From: an uncultured Lachnospira sp.
GTDB taxonomy: Bacteria > Bacillota > Clostridia > Lachnospirales > Lachnospiraceae
Reading direction: 5' to 3'
DNA: 64,000 bases
Assembly (NCBI GenBank): GCA_944381165.1
Contig: CALWKC010000006.1
Span: 31,367 to 95,366, forward strand
Shown here: piece after piece, positions 44,271 to 54,561 of the stretch
Layout of the letters: each line of letters starts with the position of its first letter
Numbering within the stretch: the first letter of the stretch is position 1
Position numbers and translations under genes: made by a program
The notes under the pieces: generated by a model
The model's database searches: none
Told to the model about the DNA's origin: nothing
What the model saw: the letters and a program-made list of their open reading frames with translations, nothing else

Positions 44271-44552
44271 ATTTTCAGGTCAGCAGGCTTTGAGATACCC
44301 ATGATAACCGGAGCATCCGCTACCTCGCTATTAGAATCTCTCCGGGGCGAATCAATGCGACATCCCCCACTGCTAAGAGGGCGATCCGACATCCCGGCAA
44401 ACAGCTAATGAGTATGCAGCTAACTTCCGGCTCAGGGGAACGGACTTAGATAGAAGTAACCTTTCGGTTCAACTGGAGGACTTAGAACTTGACCCTGCTG
44501 TCCTACAGCTATTGTATCACGGGCATCTCAAAGCCTGCTGATATCTGAAAAT
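44271..44552. repeat. Long inverted repeat flanking the non-coding segment of the IS110-family element
   Basis: The left arm (44271-44306) and the reverse complement of the right arm (44515-44552) match over about 36-38 bp with few differences. They share a perfect 17-bp core, TCAGCAGGCTTTGAGAT at 44280-44296 and its complement at 44525-44541. The 200 bp between are non-coding and hold short stems. The arms lie near the transposase start and at the outer end of the element. This is the likely place for a guide RNA, or for transcription of it. Confidence 0.75.
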
Positions 44553-44588
44553 ATTAACTTGAAACTTATTATACGAGGAGGATTTGCA

Positions 44589-45731
44589 GTGAGAAGATTT
44601 TTTCTGTGGCTCGGACTGCTCTTTAAAAGGCAGCTTAAATCGACTGCTATGATATGTTTTTTGGCAGGAATTGTGCTTTTCGGAATAATTTTTGTAAAAT
44701 TTCCCGCATTCAGGGAGGCGGGCGAAAATACAGTGGGACTTGTTGTTCAGGGCGATGATGAAACCGCGAGAAAAACAGCGGACAGACTGCTGAGCGGTCA
44801 GTATTCGGCGTCATTCTACGAATATGAGAATGCCGGGGAGCTGTTAGCTGCCATCGAGTCGGGAGATGCGTCATACGGCTATGTTTTTGATGCAAACTTT
44901 ACGCGCAGGCTTGACGCCGGAAACTATAAGGGCTGTATTAAACTGTATCAGGGCGGCTCAGGTGTGATGTCGTATATGACAAATGAGATTGTATTTGCTG
45001 AGATGTTTCGCGTGTATGGTCTTAATATGGCTGAAAATTATATAATGCAGGAGGAGATGTTTTCGCGTGTGCGCAGTGAGGCGGTTGAACAGGTGAGACT
45101 GCGCTATGAGCGCTACGGCGAGGGCAGCGATACGTTTCATATTGATTTTGAGACGCTGGAGGGCTCTATAAATACTGCTTCTGATAATGTGCAGGGCGAT
45201 GCGTTAAATACGCAGGAAAATTTGACGGACGGTGCTGAGGCTGACATCGGAGCGGATGACGGCAGTGCGTCAGAAAAGGTCCGCTCGTCAGGAATGGTTT
45301 TTCCGCTGAGAGGGGTGCTGTCAGTTTTGGTGTTTCTGGCAGGCCTATACGGGGGAGTATGGTGGCTTCAGGACAGGAATAACGGCGTGTTTCTTGTGCT
45401 TCCGCGAAGAATGAGAAATGCGGGAAGATTTCTGTATGCGTTTGTGCCGACATTTCTTTTTGCGGCTGCTGCAGAGCTTACAATGTCAATTACTCAGACA
45501 GCTGTGTATCCGTTTGAAATTGTAAAAATGCTGCTGTACGTTTTGGCGGTTACGGTGTTTGCGGGTATTCTTACCGTGATAGTTCCAGATGAAAAGATAA
45601 TGGTTTCGTCAATTCCGGTATTTGCCGCGGCAAGTCTGTTATTCTGCCCTGTGTTTGTCAATCTGACGCAGGCAGTGCCGTTTGTCGGATATTTCGCGAG
45701 ACTGCTGCTGCCGTATTATTATTTGGTGTAG
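44589..45731 (+). CDS. ABC-2-type transporter permease, second subunit
   Basis: The start is GTG 44589, 7 nt after GAGGAGG, giving 380 aa; an in-frame TTG at 44559 has no RBS. The layout repeats that of the first permease: one N-terminal helix (MICFLAGIVLFGIIFV), a large external domain (about 45-235), then C-terminal helices such as VLSVLVFLAGLYGGVWW, LLYVLAVTVFAGILTVIV and VFAAASLLFCPVFVN. It lacks its own promoter that I can see, so its expression after the IS insertion may depend on read-through or on a promoter within the element. Confidence 0.85.
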   Translation: MRRFFLWLGLLFKRQLKSTAMICFLAGIVLFGIIFVKFPAFREAGENTVGLVVQGDDETARKTADRLLSGQYSASFYEYENAGELLAAIESGDASYGYVFDANFTRRLDAGNYKGCIKLYQGGSGVMSYMTNEIVFAEMFRVYGLNMAENYIMQEEMFSRVRSEAVEQVRLRYERYGEGSDTFHIDFETLEGSINTASDNVQGDALNTQENLTDGAEADIGADDGSASEKVRSSGMVFPLRGVLSVLVFLAGLYGGVWWLQDRNNGVFLVLPRRMRNAGRFLYAFVPTFLFAAAAELTMSITQTAVYPFEIVKMLLYVLAVTVFAGILTVIVPDEKIMVSSIPVFAAASLLFCPVFVNLTQAVPFVGYFARLLLPYYYLV

Positions 45732-45756
45732 AGAGCGCTCAGGAATGGAGAACATA

Positions 45757-46530
45757 ATGGTAGATAAATCGTCTGATTACAACTTGAAAAGTCCGGTTAT
45801 ATATATGGCTTCTGTTGAGCAGCTCAGAGATGAAAAGTTTTTTGGAACGGCGTATAAAGCGGTCAGCGGTGAGCGCAGAACAAAAGCTGATAAGCTTAAA
45901 TTCTTCGATGATAAATGCAGGTGTATAGCTGCCGGACTTTTGCTGAATTATGGACTGAGAATGAGACATACAGACCGGCTGAACACTGAAAATTCTTTGG
46001 GCAAACATAACAGAAGGCATGAGGAAGTCATTGCGGTTGATTTGAAAGAGGCAGTCCGAGATTATGACAGCTCATACGATTACAAGGTTTCAGCGACGGA
46101 AAAAGGTAAGCCTTACTTTACTGATTATCCCGATATTCATTATAGTGTTACCCATTCAAAATCTTCTGCTGCATGTGCTCTGTTTGATAAGCCTGTCGGA
46201 ATAGATATGGAAGGGCGTAGAGCTAATTCCGGCTCCGTTGCAAAGAGATTTTTTTCTGACCATGAGAATATATGGATAGAGGATGGGGCTTCGCAGGAGG
46301 AGCGTGACAGAAGATTTCTGAGGCTGTGGACGCTTAAGGAGGCATATTCAAAGATGACAGGAGAGGGAATTGCCGCTTGTCTTAACAAAATATATTTCAA
46401 GCCGGAAGGCAATTCACTTGTCGTTGACTGTGATACAGTAAAATTAATTCCTATGGATAATTTGAGGCTGGGGATTATAGAGTATGAAACTGATGGCGAA
46501 CAGATTTCGGTGATTTACAAAAAATATTAA
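45757..46530 (+). CDS. 4'-phosphopantetheinyl transferase superfamily protein
   Basis: The start is ATG 45757, 7 nt after GGAG, giving 257 aa. The enzyme attaches phosphopantetheine from CoA to carrier proteins. The magnesium and CoA motifs are clear: GKPYFTDYPDIHYSVTHSK, VGIDMEGRR and LRLWTLKEAYSKMTGEG. Size and motifs fit the Sfp type, which serves non-ribosomal peptide or polyketide carriers, rather than the small AcpS. No carrier protein or synthase is in the window. The RBS region AGGAATGGAG resembles the tail of the leader repeat. It lies 26 bp after the ABC permease gene. Confidence 0.9.
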   Translation: MVDKSSDYNLKSPVIYMASVEQLRDEKFFGTAYKAVSGERRTKADKLKFFDDKCRCIAAGLLLNYGLRMRHTDRLNTENSLGKHNRRHEEVIAVDLKEAVRDYDSSYDYKVSATEKGKPYFTDYPDIHYSVTHSKSSAACALFDKPVGIDMEGRRANSGSVAKRFFSDHENIWIEDGASQEERDRRFLRLWTLKEAYSKMTGEGIAACLNKIYFKPEGNSLVVDCDTVKLIPMDNLRLGIIEYETDGEQISVIYKKY

Positions 46531-46561
46531 GATAAATTATTTGACATAATAATAGAGAAAC

Positions 46562-46618
46562 AAACGGCGCGCCGCTTGCAGATACTTTTTAGATATGCTG
46601 CAAGCGGCGCGCCGTTTT
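46562..46618. terminator. Strong bidirectional terminator
   Basis: ACGGCGCGCCGCTTGCAG pairs perfectly over 18 bp with its complement around a 17-nt loop, and A- and T-runs flank it on both sides. It ends both the phosphopantetheinyl transferase gene and, on the minus strand, pyrG. Both arms contain the palindrome GGCGCGCC. Confidence 0.93.
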
Positions 46619-46671
46619 TGTCAGTTAATTAATTATTCAGATAAAATTGTTATAATCATATCAACAGGCAA

Positions 46672-48285
46672 TTATCTGTGGCTTTCCTGATAATCTAAAG
46701 ATGCGCTTATAAATCCTCTGAAAAGAGGGTGTGGTCTGTTAGGACGCGATTTCAGCTCAGGGTGAGCCTGTGTTGCTATAAACCACGGATGCGAAGGAAT
46801 TTCAATCATCTCAACAATTCTTCCGTCAGGCGATATTCCGGAGAGCTTCATTCCGTTTTCAATAAGCGCCTTTCTGTAATCATTGTTTACCTCATAGCGG
46901 TGGCGATGGCGTTCATGAATTAACTCTTCGCCGTAAAGCTCGTATGCTTTGCTGGTCTTGTCCAAAACACATGGATATGAGCCGAGTCTCAATGTTCCGC
47001 CGATGTCGTCAATACCCTCCTGGTCAGGCATAAGGTGAATTACAGGGTGTGTTGTGTCAGGCTTAAGCTCGACACTGTGGGCATCAGTGTATCCGATAAC
47101 ATCTCTTGCAAATTCAACAATGGATAACTGCATTCCGAGGCAGAGCCCAAGAAACGGAACATTATTTTCACGAGCGTAGCGGATTGCCTGAATTTTACCT
47201 TCAATACCTCTGTCGCCGAAACCTCCGGGAACAAGTATACCGGAGACGTCTTTCAGAACTTCGGCTGCATTCTCGGCTGTTACAGTCTCAGAATCAACCC
47301 ATTTTATATTCACGTCGGCAGAATTAAATACTCCGCCGTGTTTAAGAGCCTCCACAACGCTTATATAAGCGTCATGAAGCTGTATATATTTTCCTACGAG
47401 CGCAATAGTAACTTGCTTGGTAGGATTTTTCCATGCCTTGCACATTGCGCGCCATTCCTCCAGATCCGGCTCAGGGCAGTCAAGATGCAGACATTCGCAG
47501 GCAACCTGAGCAAGTCGCTCCTCCTCCATAGCGAGAGGCGCATCATACAGAATTTCAACGTCAAGGTTCTGCAAAACATGAGATTTCGGAACATTACAGA
47601 ATAATGCAATCTTATCTTTTATACCCGGCTCGAGAGGGTGCTCTGTACGGCAGACAAGAATATCCGGCTGGATACCCATTCCCTGAAGCTCCTTGACACT
47701 TGCCTGTGTAGGCTTTGTCTTCATCTCGCCGGATGCCTTAAGGTAAGGAATCAGCGTAACGTGGCAAAGTATTGCGTTCTCGCGTCCGACCTCATGCTGG
47801 AACTGACGTATAGCTTCGAGGAAAGGCTGGCTTTCAATATCTCCGACAGTGCCGCCGACTTCAATAATTGCAATTTTTGTTTCATCAGAAGAGTAATCTC
47901 TGAAAAATCTGCTCTTGATTTCATTAGTTATATGAGGTATAACCTGGACAGTGCCGCCTCCAAAGTCACCGCGCCGCTCTTTCTGGAGTACAGTCCAGTA
48001 AACCTTTCCTGTTGTCACATTTGAATTTTTGTTAAGGCTTTCGTCTATAAATCTCTCATAATGTCCGAGGTCTAAGTCTGTCTCGGCGCCGTCATCAGTT
48101 ACAAAAACCTCGCCGTGCTGGATAGGATTCATGGTGCCGGGATCAATGTTGATATATGGATCAAACTTCTGCATTGTTACTGAAAAACCGCGGGCTTTCA
48201 GCAGGCGTCCAAGAGACGCGGCAGTTATTCCTTTTCCAAGTCCTGAAACGACACCGCCGGTGACGAATACATATTTAACGGGCAT
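46672..48285 (-). CDS. pyrG: CTP synthase
   Basis: The start is ATG 48285, 5 nt after GGAGG, giving 537 aa, the usual length. The enzyme makes CTP from UTP, ATP and glutamine. The synthetase domain begins [18 protein letters not shown], followed by [20 protein letters not shown]. The glutaminase domain has the nucleophile Cys in [12 protein letters not shown], the oxyanion loop GGFGDRG, and the His and Glu in [12 protein letters not shown]. It is transcribed alone, divergent from ftsH. Confidence 0.97.
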   Translation of the reverse strand: MPVKYVFVTGGVVSGLGKGITAASLGRLLKARGFSVTMQKFDPYINIDPGTMNPIQHGEVFVTDDGAETDLDLGHYERFIDESLNKNSNVTTGKVYWTVLQKERRGDFGGGTVQVIPHITNEIKSRFFRDYSSDETKIAIIEVGGTVGDIESQPFLEAIRQFQHEVGRENAILCHVTLIPYLKASGEMKTKPTQASVKELQGMGIQPDILVCRTEHPLEPGIKDKIALFCNVPKSHVLQNLDVEILYDAPLAMEEERLAQVACECLHLDCPEPDLEEWRAMCKAWKNPTKQVTIALVGKYIQLHDAYISVVEALKHGGVFNSADVNIKWVDSETVTAENAAEVLKDVSGILVPGGFGDRGIEGKIQAIRYARENNVPFLGLCLGMQLSIVEFARDVIGYTDAHSVELKPDTTHPVIHLMPDQEGIDDIGGTLRLGSYPCVLDKTSKAYELYGEELIHERHRHRYEVNNDYRKALIENGMKLSGISPDGRIVEMIEIPSHPWFIATQAHPELKSRPNRPHPLFRGFISASLDYQESHR

Positions 48286-48405
48286 TATTTCCTCCATTCT
48301 GCCGCAGTGCGGCTGTAAAAATTAAAAATAAAAAAAATACATTAAAAATAAATATCCGGCAGCACAAAAATATCACTACCGGTCTGAATCATTAATATTT
48401 ACACT

Positions 48406-48434
48406 ATTATACAACGAGTCTCTATTAATTTCCA
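48406..48434 (-). promoter_or_regulatory. Possible pyrG promoter
   Basis: On the minus strand, TGGAAA lies 17 bp upstream of a perfect TATAAT (48406-48411), about 120 bp before the pyrG start. The 120-bp leader has no clear attenuator. The remainder of the gap up to 48530 shows nothing else that I can name. Confidence 0.45.
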
Positions 48435-48530
48435 CAAGTTTTTTAAAAAATAAATAGATAAATATATGTCAGGTGGATAACATAAAATTATTAAGATAGT
48501 ATAAAATTCACTAAAAATAAGTGTTTTTCA

Positions 48531-48559
48531 TTGATTTATATTTTTTTAATCTATATAAT
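48531..48559 (+). promoter_or_regulatory. Promoter of ftsH
   Basis: TTGATT (48531-48536) and TATAAT (48554-48559) are 17 bp apart, 79 bp before the start codon, in the gap shared with pyrG. Confidence 0.6.
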
Positions 48560-48638
48560 TAAAATGCAATTTGGCTGAAAATCTGTTGAAGCCAATAGTA
48601 GATATATAATCAATTTATTTTTTGGAAATGGAGAATAT

Positions 48639-50987
48639 ATGGGAAACTGGGAAAACGATGAGAAAAATACCGGTAAAGCCGGAGGCAGCAACCCTTCAGA
48701 TAGTGGCGGACAAGGCGGATATAATCCACAGGACGGTTATAATGCGCGCGGCGGATATAATCCGCAGGGCGGCTACGGCGGACAGGGAGGATACAATCCG
48801 CAGAACGGTTATAACGGTGCGCCTAACGGTTACGGAAACCGCGGAAATAATTACAACAATTATAACAATGATAATTACAATAATTATAATAACGGCAACA
48901 ACGGAAATAACCGCGGAAACAGGGGCGGCGGAGGCGAAAAAAAGCCAAAGAACTGGAATACGATTATCCTGCTCGCCATAGCGTGCGTGCTGACTTTTAT
49001 AGGGATTACTTTTCTTAACGGAATGTTGAGAAATGCAACATACAAAGAGATTTCATATTCTGAATTTCTCAAAATGATTGATGAAGACAAGATTTCAGAA
49101 GTTAAGTTTGAGCAGGACAGAATTATAATAACTCCGACGGAAAATACCGAAGAAGACAGTGCAATGGGTAAAATCAAATACACCTATTACACTGCCTATG
49201 TAAACGACGATGAGCTGGTTTCAACGCTCAAAGATCACCCAAATATTACTATATCGGGTTATATTCCGGATTCAAGTACTTCGATTATAGATTTTCTTCT
49301 GGCATATGTTATACCTATACTTCTTATGATATTTATGTTCTCATTCATTTATAAGAAGATCGCTAAAGGCAGCGGTATGATGGGCGGAATGGGCGTCGGA
49401 AAAAATACCGCTAAGGTCTATGTTCAGAAGAAGACAGGTGTTACGTTTAAGGATGTTGCCGGGCAGGATGAGGCTAAGGAGTCGCTTACAGAGATAGTTG
49501 ACTTCCTGCACAATCCTGATAAATATGCGAGTATAGGTGCAAAGCTTCCTAAGGGTGCTCTGCTTGTCGGACCTCCGGGAACTGGTAAGACTCTTCTTGC
49601 CAAGGCGGTTGCAGGTGAGGCAAATGTACCGTTCTTCTCTCTTGCAGGCTCGGATTTCGTGGAAATGTTTGTCGGCGTAGGAGCTTCGCGAGTGCGTGAT
49701 TTGTTCAAGGAAGCTCAGAAGCTTGCGCCGTGTATTATTTTTATCGACGAGATTGATGCTATCGGAAAGAGCCGTGATTCGAGATACGGCGGAGGAAATG
49801 ATGAGCGTGAGCAGACACTTAATCAGCTGCTCGCTGAGATGGACGGATTTGATTCTTCAAAGGGACTTTTTATTCTTGCGGCGACAAACCGCCCTGAGGT
49901 GCTTGACAAGGCGCTGTTAAGACCGGGACGTCTCGACAGAAGAATTATTGTTGATAAGCCTGACTTAAAGGGAAGAATTGATACGCTTAAAGTACATTCA
50001 AAAGATGTACTCATGGACGATACCGTTGACCTTGAGGCTATAGGTCTTGCTACAAGCGGAGCAGTCGGCTCTGACCTCGCAAATATGATTAACGAGGCTG
50101 CTATTGCTGCAGTTAAGGACGGCAGAAGAGTTGTATCACAGAAGGATTTGTTTGAGGCTGTTGAGGTTGTAATAGCGGGTAAAGAGAAGAAGGACAGAAT
50201 TTTAAGCAGGGAAGAGAAGCGCACCGTGGCTTATCACGAGGTCGGTCACGCTCTCATAACGGCTCTCAAAAAGGATGCCGAGCCTGTTCAGAAGATTACT
50301 ATTGTTCCAAGAACAATGGGCTCTCTCGGATATGTAATGCAGGTGCCTGAGGAAGAGAAGTATCTCATGACTAAGGATGAGCTTATGGCAAGGCTTGTGA
50401 CGCTGCTTGGCGGGCGCGCTGCCGAGGAGATAGTGTTTGACACTGTTACAACAGGAGCGTCAAATGATATAGAGAAAGCTACACAGATGGCGAGAGCGAT
50501 GATTACCCAGTACGGCATGTCAGAAAAATTCGGTCTTATGAGTCTTGAGACTGTCGAGAGCAAGTATCTTGACGGAAGTGCGAGACTTAACTGCTCCGAC
50601 GAGACGGCTGCCATTATTGACGAAGAGGTTAAGAAGCTTCTCAAAGAGTGTTTTGATGAGGCAAAGAAGCTGCTTTCGGAAAACAGAGATGTGCTCGATG
50701 AAATAGCAAAATTCCTCTATGAGAAGGAGACAATCACAGGAAAGGAATTTATGCAGATTTTCAGAAAGGTTAAAGGTATTCCGGAGCCTGTTGACACAAG
50801 CTCAATGACCAGAACTGAGAGAGTTGCTGAGAGTGTCACATTTGCAGAGGACGGAAGCTATTCGTCAACCGTAAGCGGACCTGTGGATGATTTCTGGGAC
50901 AACATCGGAAAGAAAAAAGAAATACAAGCCGCACAGGAAGAAAAAGATAAGGCTGACGGCAATGAGAGCGATAATTCACATGAATAA
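48639..50987 (+). CDS. ftsH: FtsH membrane AAA+ metalloprotease with low-complexity N-terminal extension
   Basis: The 782 aa product degrades misfolded membrane and some soluble proteins. The first 105 residues are an unusual Gly/Asn/Tyr/Gln-rich tract with repeated GGYNPQ and NNYN units, ahead of the first membrane helix ([20 protein letters not shown]). An external domain and a second helix ([20 protein letters not shown]) follow. The AAA domain has Walker A GPPGTGKT (about residue 310), Walker [12 protein letters not shown] and SRH residues in [20 protein letters not shown]. The protease zinc site is HEVGH (about 532). The tail is acidic. FtsH of other bacteria normally begins a few residues before the first helix. 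Confidence 0.95.
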   Translation: MGNWENDEKNTGKAGGSNPSDSGGQGGYNPQDGYNARGGYNPQGGYGGQGGYNPQNGYNGAPNGYGNRGNNYNNYNNDNYNNYNNGNNGNNRGNRGGGGEKKPKNWNTIILLAIACVLTFIGITFLNGMLRNATYKEISYSEFLKMIDEDKISEVKFEQDRIIITPTENTEEDSAMGKIKYTYYTAYVNDDELVSTLKDHPNITISGYIPDSSTSIIDFLLAYVIPILLMIFMFSFIYKKIAKGSGMMGGMGVGKNTAKVYVQKKTGVTFKDVAGQDEAKESLTEIVDFLHNPDKYASIGAKLPKGALLVGPPGTGKTLLAKAVAGEANVPFFSLAGSDFVEMFVGVGASRVRDLFKEAQKLAPCIIFIDEIDAIGKSRDSRYGGGNDEREQTLNQLLAEMDGFDSSKGLFILAATNRPEVLDKALLRPGRLDRRIIVDKPDLKGRIDTLKVHSKDVLMDDTVDLEAIGLATSGAVGSDLANMINEAAIAAVKDGRRVVSQKDLFEAVEVVIAGKEKKDRILSREEKRTVAYHEVGHALITALKKDAEPVQKITIVPRTMGSLGYVMQVPEEEKYLMTKDELMARLVTLLGGRAAEEIVFDTVTTGASNDIEKATQMARAMITQYGMSEKFGLMSLETVESKYLDGSARLNCSDETAAIIDEEVKKLLKECFDEAKKLLSENRDVLDEIAKFLYEKETITGKEFMQIFRKVKGIPEPVDTSSMTRTERVAESVTFAEDGSYSSTVSGPVDDFWDNIGKKKEIQAAQEEKDKADGNESDNSHE

Positions 50988-51032
50988 TAATTAAAACACA
51001 GGTTAATATACACATTTAGAAAAGGGGTAGGG

Positions 51033-54000
51033 ATGAAATTCACACATTTACATGTCCATACGGAGTATTCGCTTCTGGACGGCTCAAGTAAGATAAAGGA
51101 AATAACTGCGCGGGCGAAAGAGCTCGGAATGGACAGTCTGGCGATAACGGACCACGGCGTTATGTACGGTGTGATTGACTTTTACAAAGCGGCAAAAGAG
51201 GTCGGCATTAAGCCGATTCTTGGCTGCGAGGTATATGTTGCCCCTGGCTCAAGATTTGACAAACAGCCGGGAGAATCAGAGGAGCGATACTATCATCTGG
51301 TGCTTCTGGCTGAGAATAACACAGGCTACGGAAATCTTATGAAAATTGTTTCAAGAGGGTTTACCGAAGGGTTTTATTATAAGCCGCGTGTGGACTATGA
51401 AATTCTTGAGCAGTTCCACGAGGGCATAATAGCTCTGAGCGCGTGTCTTGCAGGAGAGGTTCAGAGGTATCTTGCCAGAGGTATGTACGAAATGGGATGC
51501 GAGGCCGCCCGCAGATACGAAAAGATTTTCGGAAAAGGCAATTTCTTTCTGGAACTTCAGGATCATGGTATTCCTGAGCAGAAGTATGTAAATCCCCAGT
51601 TGCTGCGAATGTCGCAGGAGCTGGGGATTGATGTGGTGTGCACGAATGACGTTCACTATACGTATGCAGGTGATGCGGATGCACACGATATTCTTTTGTG
51701 TATACAGACCGGTAAGAAGGTAACTGACGAGAACAGAATGCGCTATGAGGGCGGCCAGTATTACTTAAAGTCGCCTGAGGAAATGGCGGAATTGTTTCCG
51801 TATGCGCCGCAGGCTTTGGAAAATACATGCAGAATTGCCGAGAGATGCAATGTCGAGATTGAGTTCGGCGTTACGAAGCTTCCTCACTATGAAGTGCCTG
51901 AAGGATATGATTCGTGGTCTTATCTTAATTATCTGTGCAGCGAGGGGTTAAAGAAAAGATACCCTGACGCTGATGATGAGATAAAGAGCCGTATGGACTA
52001 TGAGCTTTCTGTTATTCACAGTATGGGATATGTGGATTACTTCCTTATTGTATGGGACTATATAAACTTTGCCAAGACACACGGTATCGCGGTTGGACCG
52101 GGAAGAGGCTCCGCTGCGGGAAGTATCGTGTCTTATTGTCTTGGTATCACTGATATTGACCCTATAAAATACAGTCTCATTTTTGAGCGCTTCCTTAATC
52201 CGGAGCGTGTTTCAATGCCAGATATAGACGTCGATTTCTGCTACGAGAGGCGTCAGGAGGTTATAGATTACGTAGTAGATAAATACGGAAAGGACTGTGT
52301 TGTTCAGATTGTTACTTTCGGAACAATGGCGGCGAGGGCGGTTATCAAGGACGTAGGTCGTGTGCTGGATTTGCCGTACGCTATGGTTGACAATATTGCC
52401 AAAATGGTGCCGAGAGAGATTGGAATAACGATTGACAAGGCTTTAAAGGAAAATCCTGACTTGCGCTCAGCATACGAAAATGATGCGCAGATTCATGATT
52501 TGATAGATAAGAGCAAGCGTCTTGAAGGACTTCCGAGACACGCGTCAATGCACGCCGCAGGCGTTCTCATCAGCCAGAAAGCTGTCGAGGAGTATGTGCC
52601 TGTCGCAACGGGAGCCGACGGAGCTGTTGTCGCGCAGTTTGTAATGACAACGCTTGAGGAGCTCGGACTTCTCAAAATGGACTTTCTGGGACTCCGCACG
52701 CTTACGGTTATCCGTGACGCAGAGGAGCTTGCAAAGAAAAAAAATCCTGATTTTTCCATTGATAAAATTGATTATGAAGATAAAAATGTATACGACCTGA
52801 TTAGCACGGGAAAATGCGAGGGTATTTTCCAGCTTGAGAGTGCGGGAATGAAAAACTTCATGAAGGAATTAAAGCCGCGCAATATAGAGGATTTGATTGC
52901 GGGTATTTCACTTTACAGACCGGGTCCTATGGATTTCATTCCTCAGTATATAGAGGGAAAAAATAATCCTGATAAGGTTGTCTATTACTGTCCGCAGCTT
53001 GAAGCTATTTTGAAACCGACTTACGGCTGTATCGTTTATCAGGAGCAGGTAATGCAGATTGTGCGTGACCTTGCGGGATATTCTCTGGGGCGAAGCGATT
53101 TGCTGCGCCGTGCCATGTCAAAGAAAAAGGCGTCGGTGATGGAGAAGGAGCGCAAAAATTTTATCTACGGAAATCCTGAGGAGAATGTTCCGGGATGTAT
53201 AAAAAACGGAATTGACGAAAAGGTTGCGGGAAAGATATATGATGATATGATTGATTTCGCAAAGTATGCCTTCAACAAATCACATGCGGCATGCTATGCG
53301 GTTGTATCATACCAGACTGCATTTTTAAAGACGTATTATCCGGTTGAATTTATGGCGGCGCTTATGACCTCTGTTGTCGATAACACTGACAAGGTGGCGG
53401 GGTATATCTATGCCTGCCGCCAGATGAATATTAAAATTCTGCCTCCCGATGTAAACCAGTCCGATATGGGATTTTCGGTTGACAACGGAGCAATAAGGTT
53501 TGGGCTTTCCGCGATAAAGGCGCTTGGCAGACCTACGATAAAGGCAATTCTCGACAACAGGAAAAACGGAAAATTCCTGAGCATGCAGGATTTTATCAGC
53601 AGAATGTATACGGAGCTTAATAAGAGGACAGTTGAAAATCTTATAAAGTCGGGTGCATTCGATACCTTTGGAAATAAGCGGCGTCAGATGATGAGTGTTT
53701 ATGCGCAGATGATGGACGATGAGGCAAGGCAGGGAAAAGACGCAATTTCAGGGCAGATGTCGCTTTTTGATTTGGTTGATGACAGCCAGAAGGCACAGTT
53801 TGAAATAAAAATGCCCGACATAGGCGAGTATACGAAAAATGATTTGCTTAATTTCGAAAGGGAAGTTCTCGGAGTTTATGTAAGCGGACATCCGCTTGAC
53901 GAGTATGCTTCTATGTGGAAAAAACATGTATCCGCAATGACTACGGATTTTGAAATTGACGATGAGACAGGAGAGCCCCGGGTAAAGGACGGAACAAAAG

Positions 54001-54473
54001 AGACTGTCGGCGGAATGATTATGGGAAAGACCGTCAAGCCGACAAAAAACGGTCAGCTTATGGCGTTTCTCACGATAGAGGATTTAGTTGGGACTGTCGA
54101 GGTTATTGTATTTCCGAGGGATTTTTCCGCATACAGGAATATAATAGAAGGAACGGATAAGATTTTTATTACCGGAAGGGTGACTGCCAACGCCGATGAA
54201 AATGCAAAACTGATCTGCGAGCGTGTTGTATCGTTTGACAGTATTCCGAGAAAGCTCTGGATTAGATTTGAAAGCGAGGCTGCTTATAAAAATCAGGAGG
54301 CTTCTCTCGCGGAAAAATTTAAGTATCTTGACGGAATTGACCAGATAATTATTTACTGTACAGCTGAAAATAAACGCATTCCGCTTCCTCCGAGCAGAAA
54401 TATTAAGATTACTCCGGAGCTGCTTGCTGACTTAAGAGCTGTTTACGGTGATAAAAATGTAGAGACTACGTAA
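51033..54473 (+). CDS. dnaE: DNA polymerase III alpha subunit
   Basis: The 1146 aa replicative polymerase has an N-terminal PHP domain (FTHLHVHTEYSLLDGSSKI). The catalytic block includes GRGSAAGSIVSYCLGITDID and the aspartates of MPDIDVDFCYERR (about residue 396). The thumb and fingers regions contain LPRHASMHAAGV and YQEQVMQIVRDLAGYSLG. Near the end is an OB-fold stretch (MAFLTIEDLVGTVEVIVFPR). It is the DnaE type, not PolC. It follows ftsH by 45 bp; the start follows AAAAGGGG. Confidence 0.97.
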   Translation: MKFTHLHVHTEYSLLDGSSKIKEITARAKELGMDSLAITDHGVMYGVIDFYKAAKEVGIKPILGCEVYVAPGSRFDKQPGESEERYYHLVLLAENNTGYGNLMKIVSRGFTEGFYYKPRVDYEILEQFHEGIIALSACLAGEVQRYLARGMYEMGCEAARRYEKIFGKGNFFLELQDHGIPEQKYVNPQLLRMSQELGIDVVCTNDVHYTYAGDADAHDILLCIQTGKKVTDENRMRYEGGQYYLKSPEEMAELFPYAPQALENTCRIAERCNVEIEFGVTKLPHYEVPEGYDSWSYLNYLCSEGLKKRYPDADDEIKSRMDYELSVIHSMGYVDYFLIVWDYINFAKTHGIAVGPGRGSAAGSIVSYCLGITDIDPIKYSLIFERFLNPERVSMPDIDVDFCYERRQEVIDYVVDKYGKDCVVQIVTFGTMAARAVIKDVGRVLDLPYAMVDNIAKMVPREIGITIDKALKENPDLRSAYENDAQIHDLIDKSKRLEGLPRHASMHAAGVLISQKAVEEYVPVATGADGAVVAQFVMTTLEELGLLKMDFLGLRTLTVIRDAEELAKKKNPDFSIDKIDYEDKNVYDLISTGKCEGIFQLESAGMKNFMKELKPRNIEDLIAGISLYRPGPMDFIPQYIEGKNNPDKVVYYCPQLEAILKPTYGCIVYQEQVMQIVRDLAGYSLGRSDLLRRAMSKKKASVMEKERKNFIYGNPEENVPGCIKNGIDEKVAGKIYDDMIDFAKYAFNKSHAACYAVVSYQTAFLKTYYPVEFMAALMTSVVDNTDKVAGYIYACRQMNIKILPPDVNQSDMGFSVDNGAIRFGLSAIKALGRPTIKAILDNRKNGKFLSMQDFISRMYTELNKRTVENLIKSGAFDTFGNKRRQMMSVYAQMMDDEARQGKDAISGQMSLFDLVDDSQKAQFEIKMPDIGEYTKNDLLNFEREVLGVYVSGHPLDEYASMWKKHVSAMTTDFEIDDETGEPRVKDGTKETVGGMIMGKTVKPTKNGQLMAFLTIEDLVGTVEVIVFPRDFSAYRNIIEGTDKIFITGRVTANADENAKLICERVVSFDSIPRKLWIRFESEAAYKNQEASLAEKFKYLDGIDQIIIYCTAENKRIPLPPSRNIKITPELLADLRAVYGDKNVETT

Positions 54474-54488
54474 TGTATGACAAAAATG

Positions 54489-54517
54489 TTGAAATACCGT
54501 GCGGATTGAGGTAATAT
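54489..54517 (+). promoter_or_regulatory. Promoter of pfkA
   Basis: TTGAAA (54489-54494) and TAATAT (54512-54517) are 17 bp apart, 44 bp before the start codon. Confidence 0.55.
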
Positions 54518-54561
54518 TATCTTAATCGTTCAGAGAAAATGAGCAGGAGGAAAGAGTAGTT

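Larger units (their letters stand above)
42905..44555 (-). mobile_element. IS110-family insertion sequence (ends approximate)
   Basis: The element holds a single transposase gene on the minus strand, with about 115 bp of non-coding DNA after it and about 300 bp before it. It lies between two co-directional ABC permease genes whose operon is otherwise tightly spaced. Base composition is more GC-rich than in its neighbours. I cannot fix the ends, since this family lacks standard terminal inverted repeats and usually makes no target duplication. The non-coding segment before the transposase is where IS110-group elements encode their guide (bridge) RNA, so one may lie within 44257-44555. Confidence 0.85.

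Noticed and set aside
46535-46560. TTGACA before the strong terminator at 46562 as a promoter
   Set aside because: There is no -10 box at a suitable distance, and transcripts would run straight into the terminator between convergent genes.
48298-48400. Attenuator or CTP-responsive leader of pyrG
   Set aside because: The 5' region has only a small GC hairpin near the RBS; I saw no terminator stem with a T-run or the initial G-C run used in known pyrG attenuation.
48699-48940. Repeated units in the ftsH 5' region as a possible CRISPR or minisatellite
   Set aside because: The units are short, irregular and in frame with a Gly/Asn/Tyr-rich protein segment; there are no spacers.
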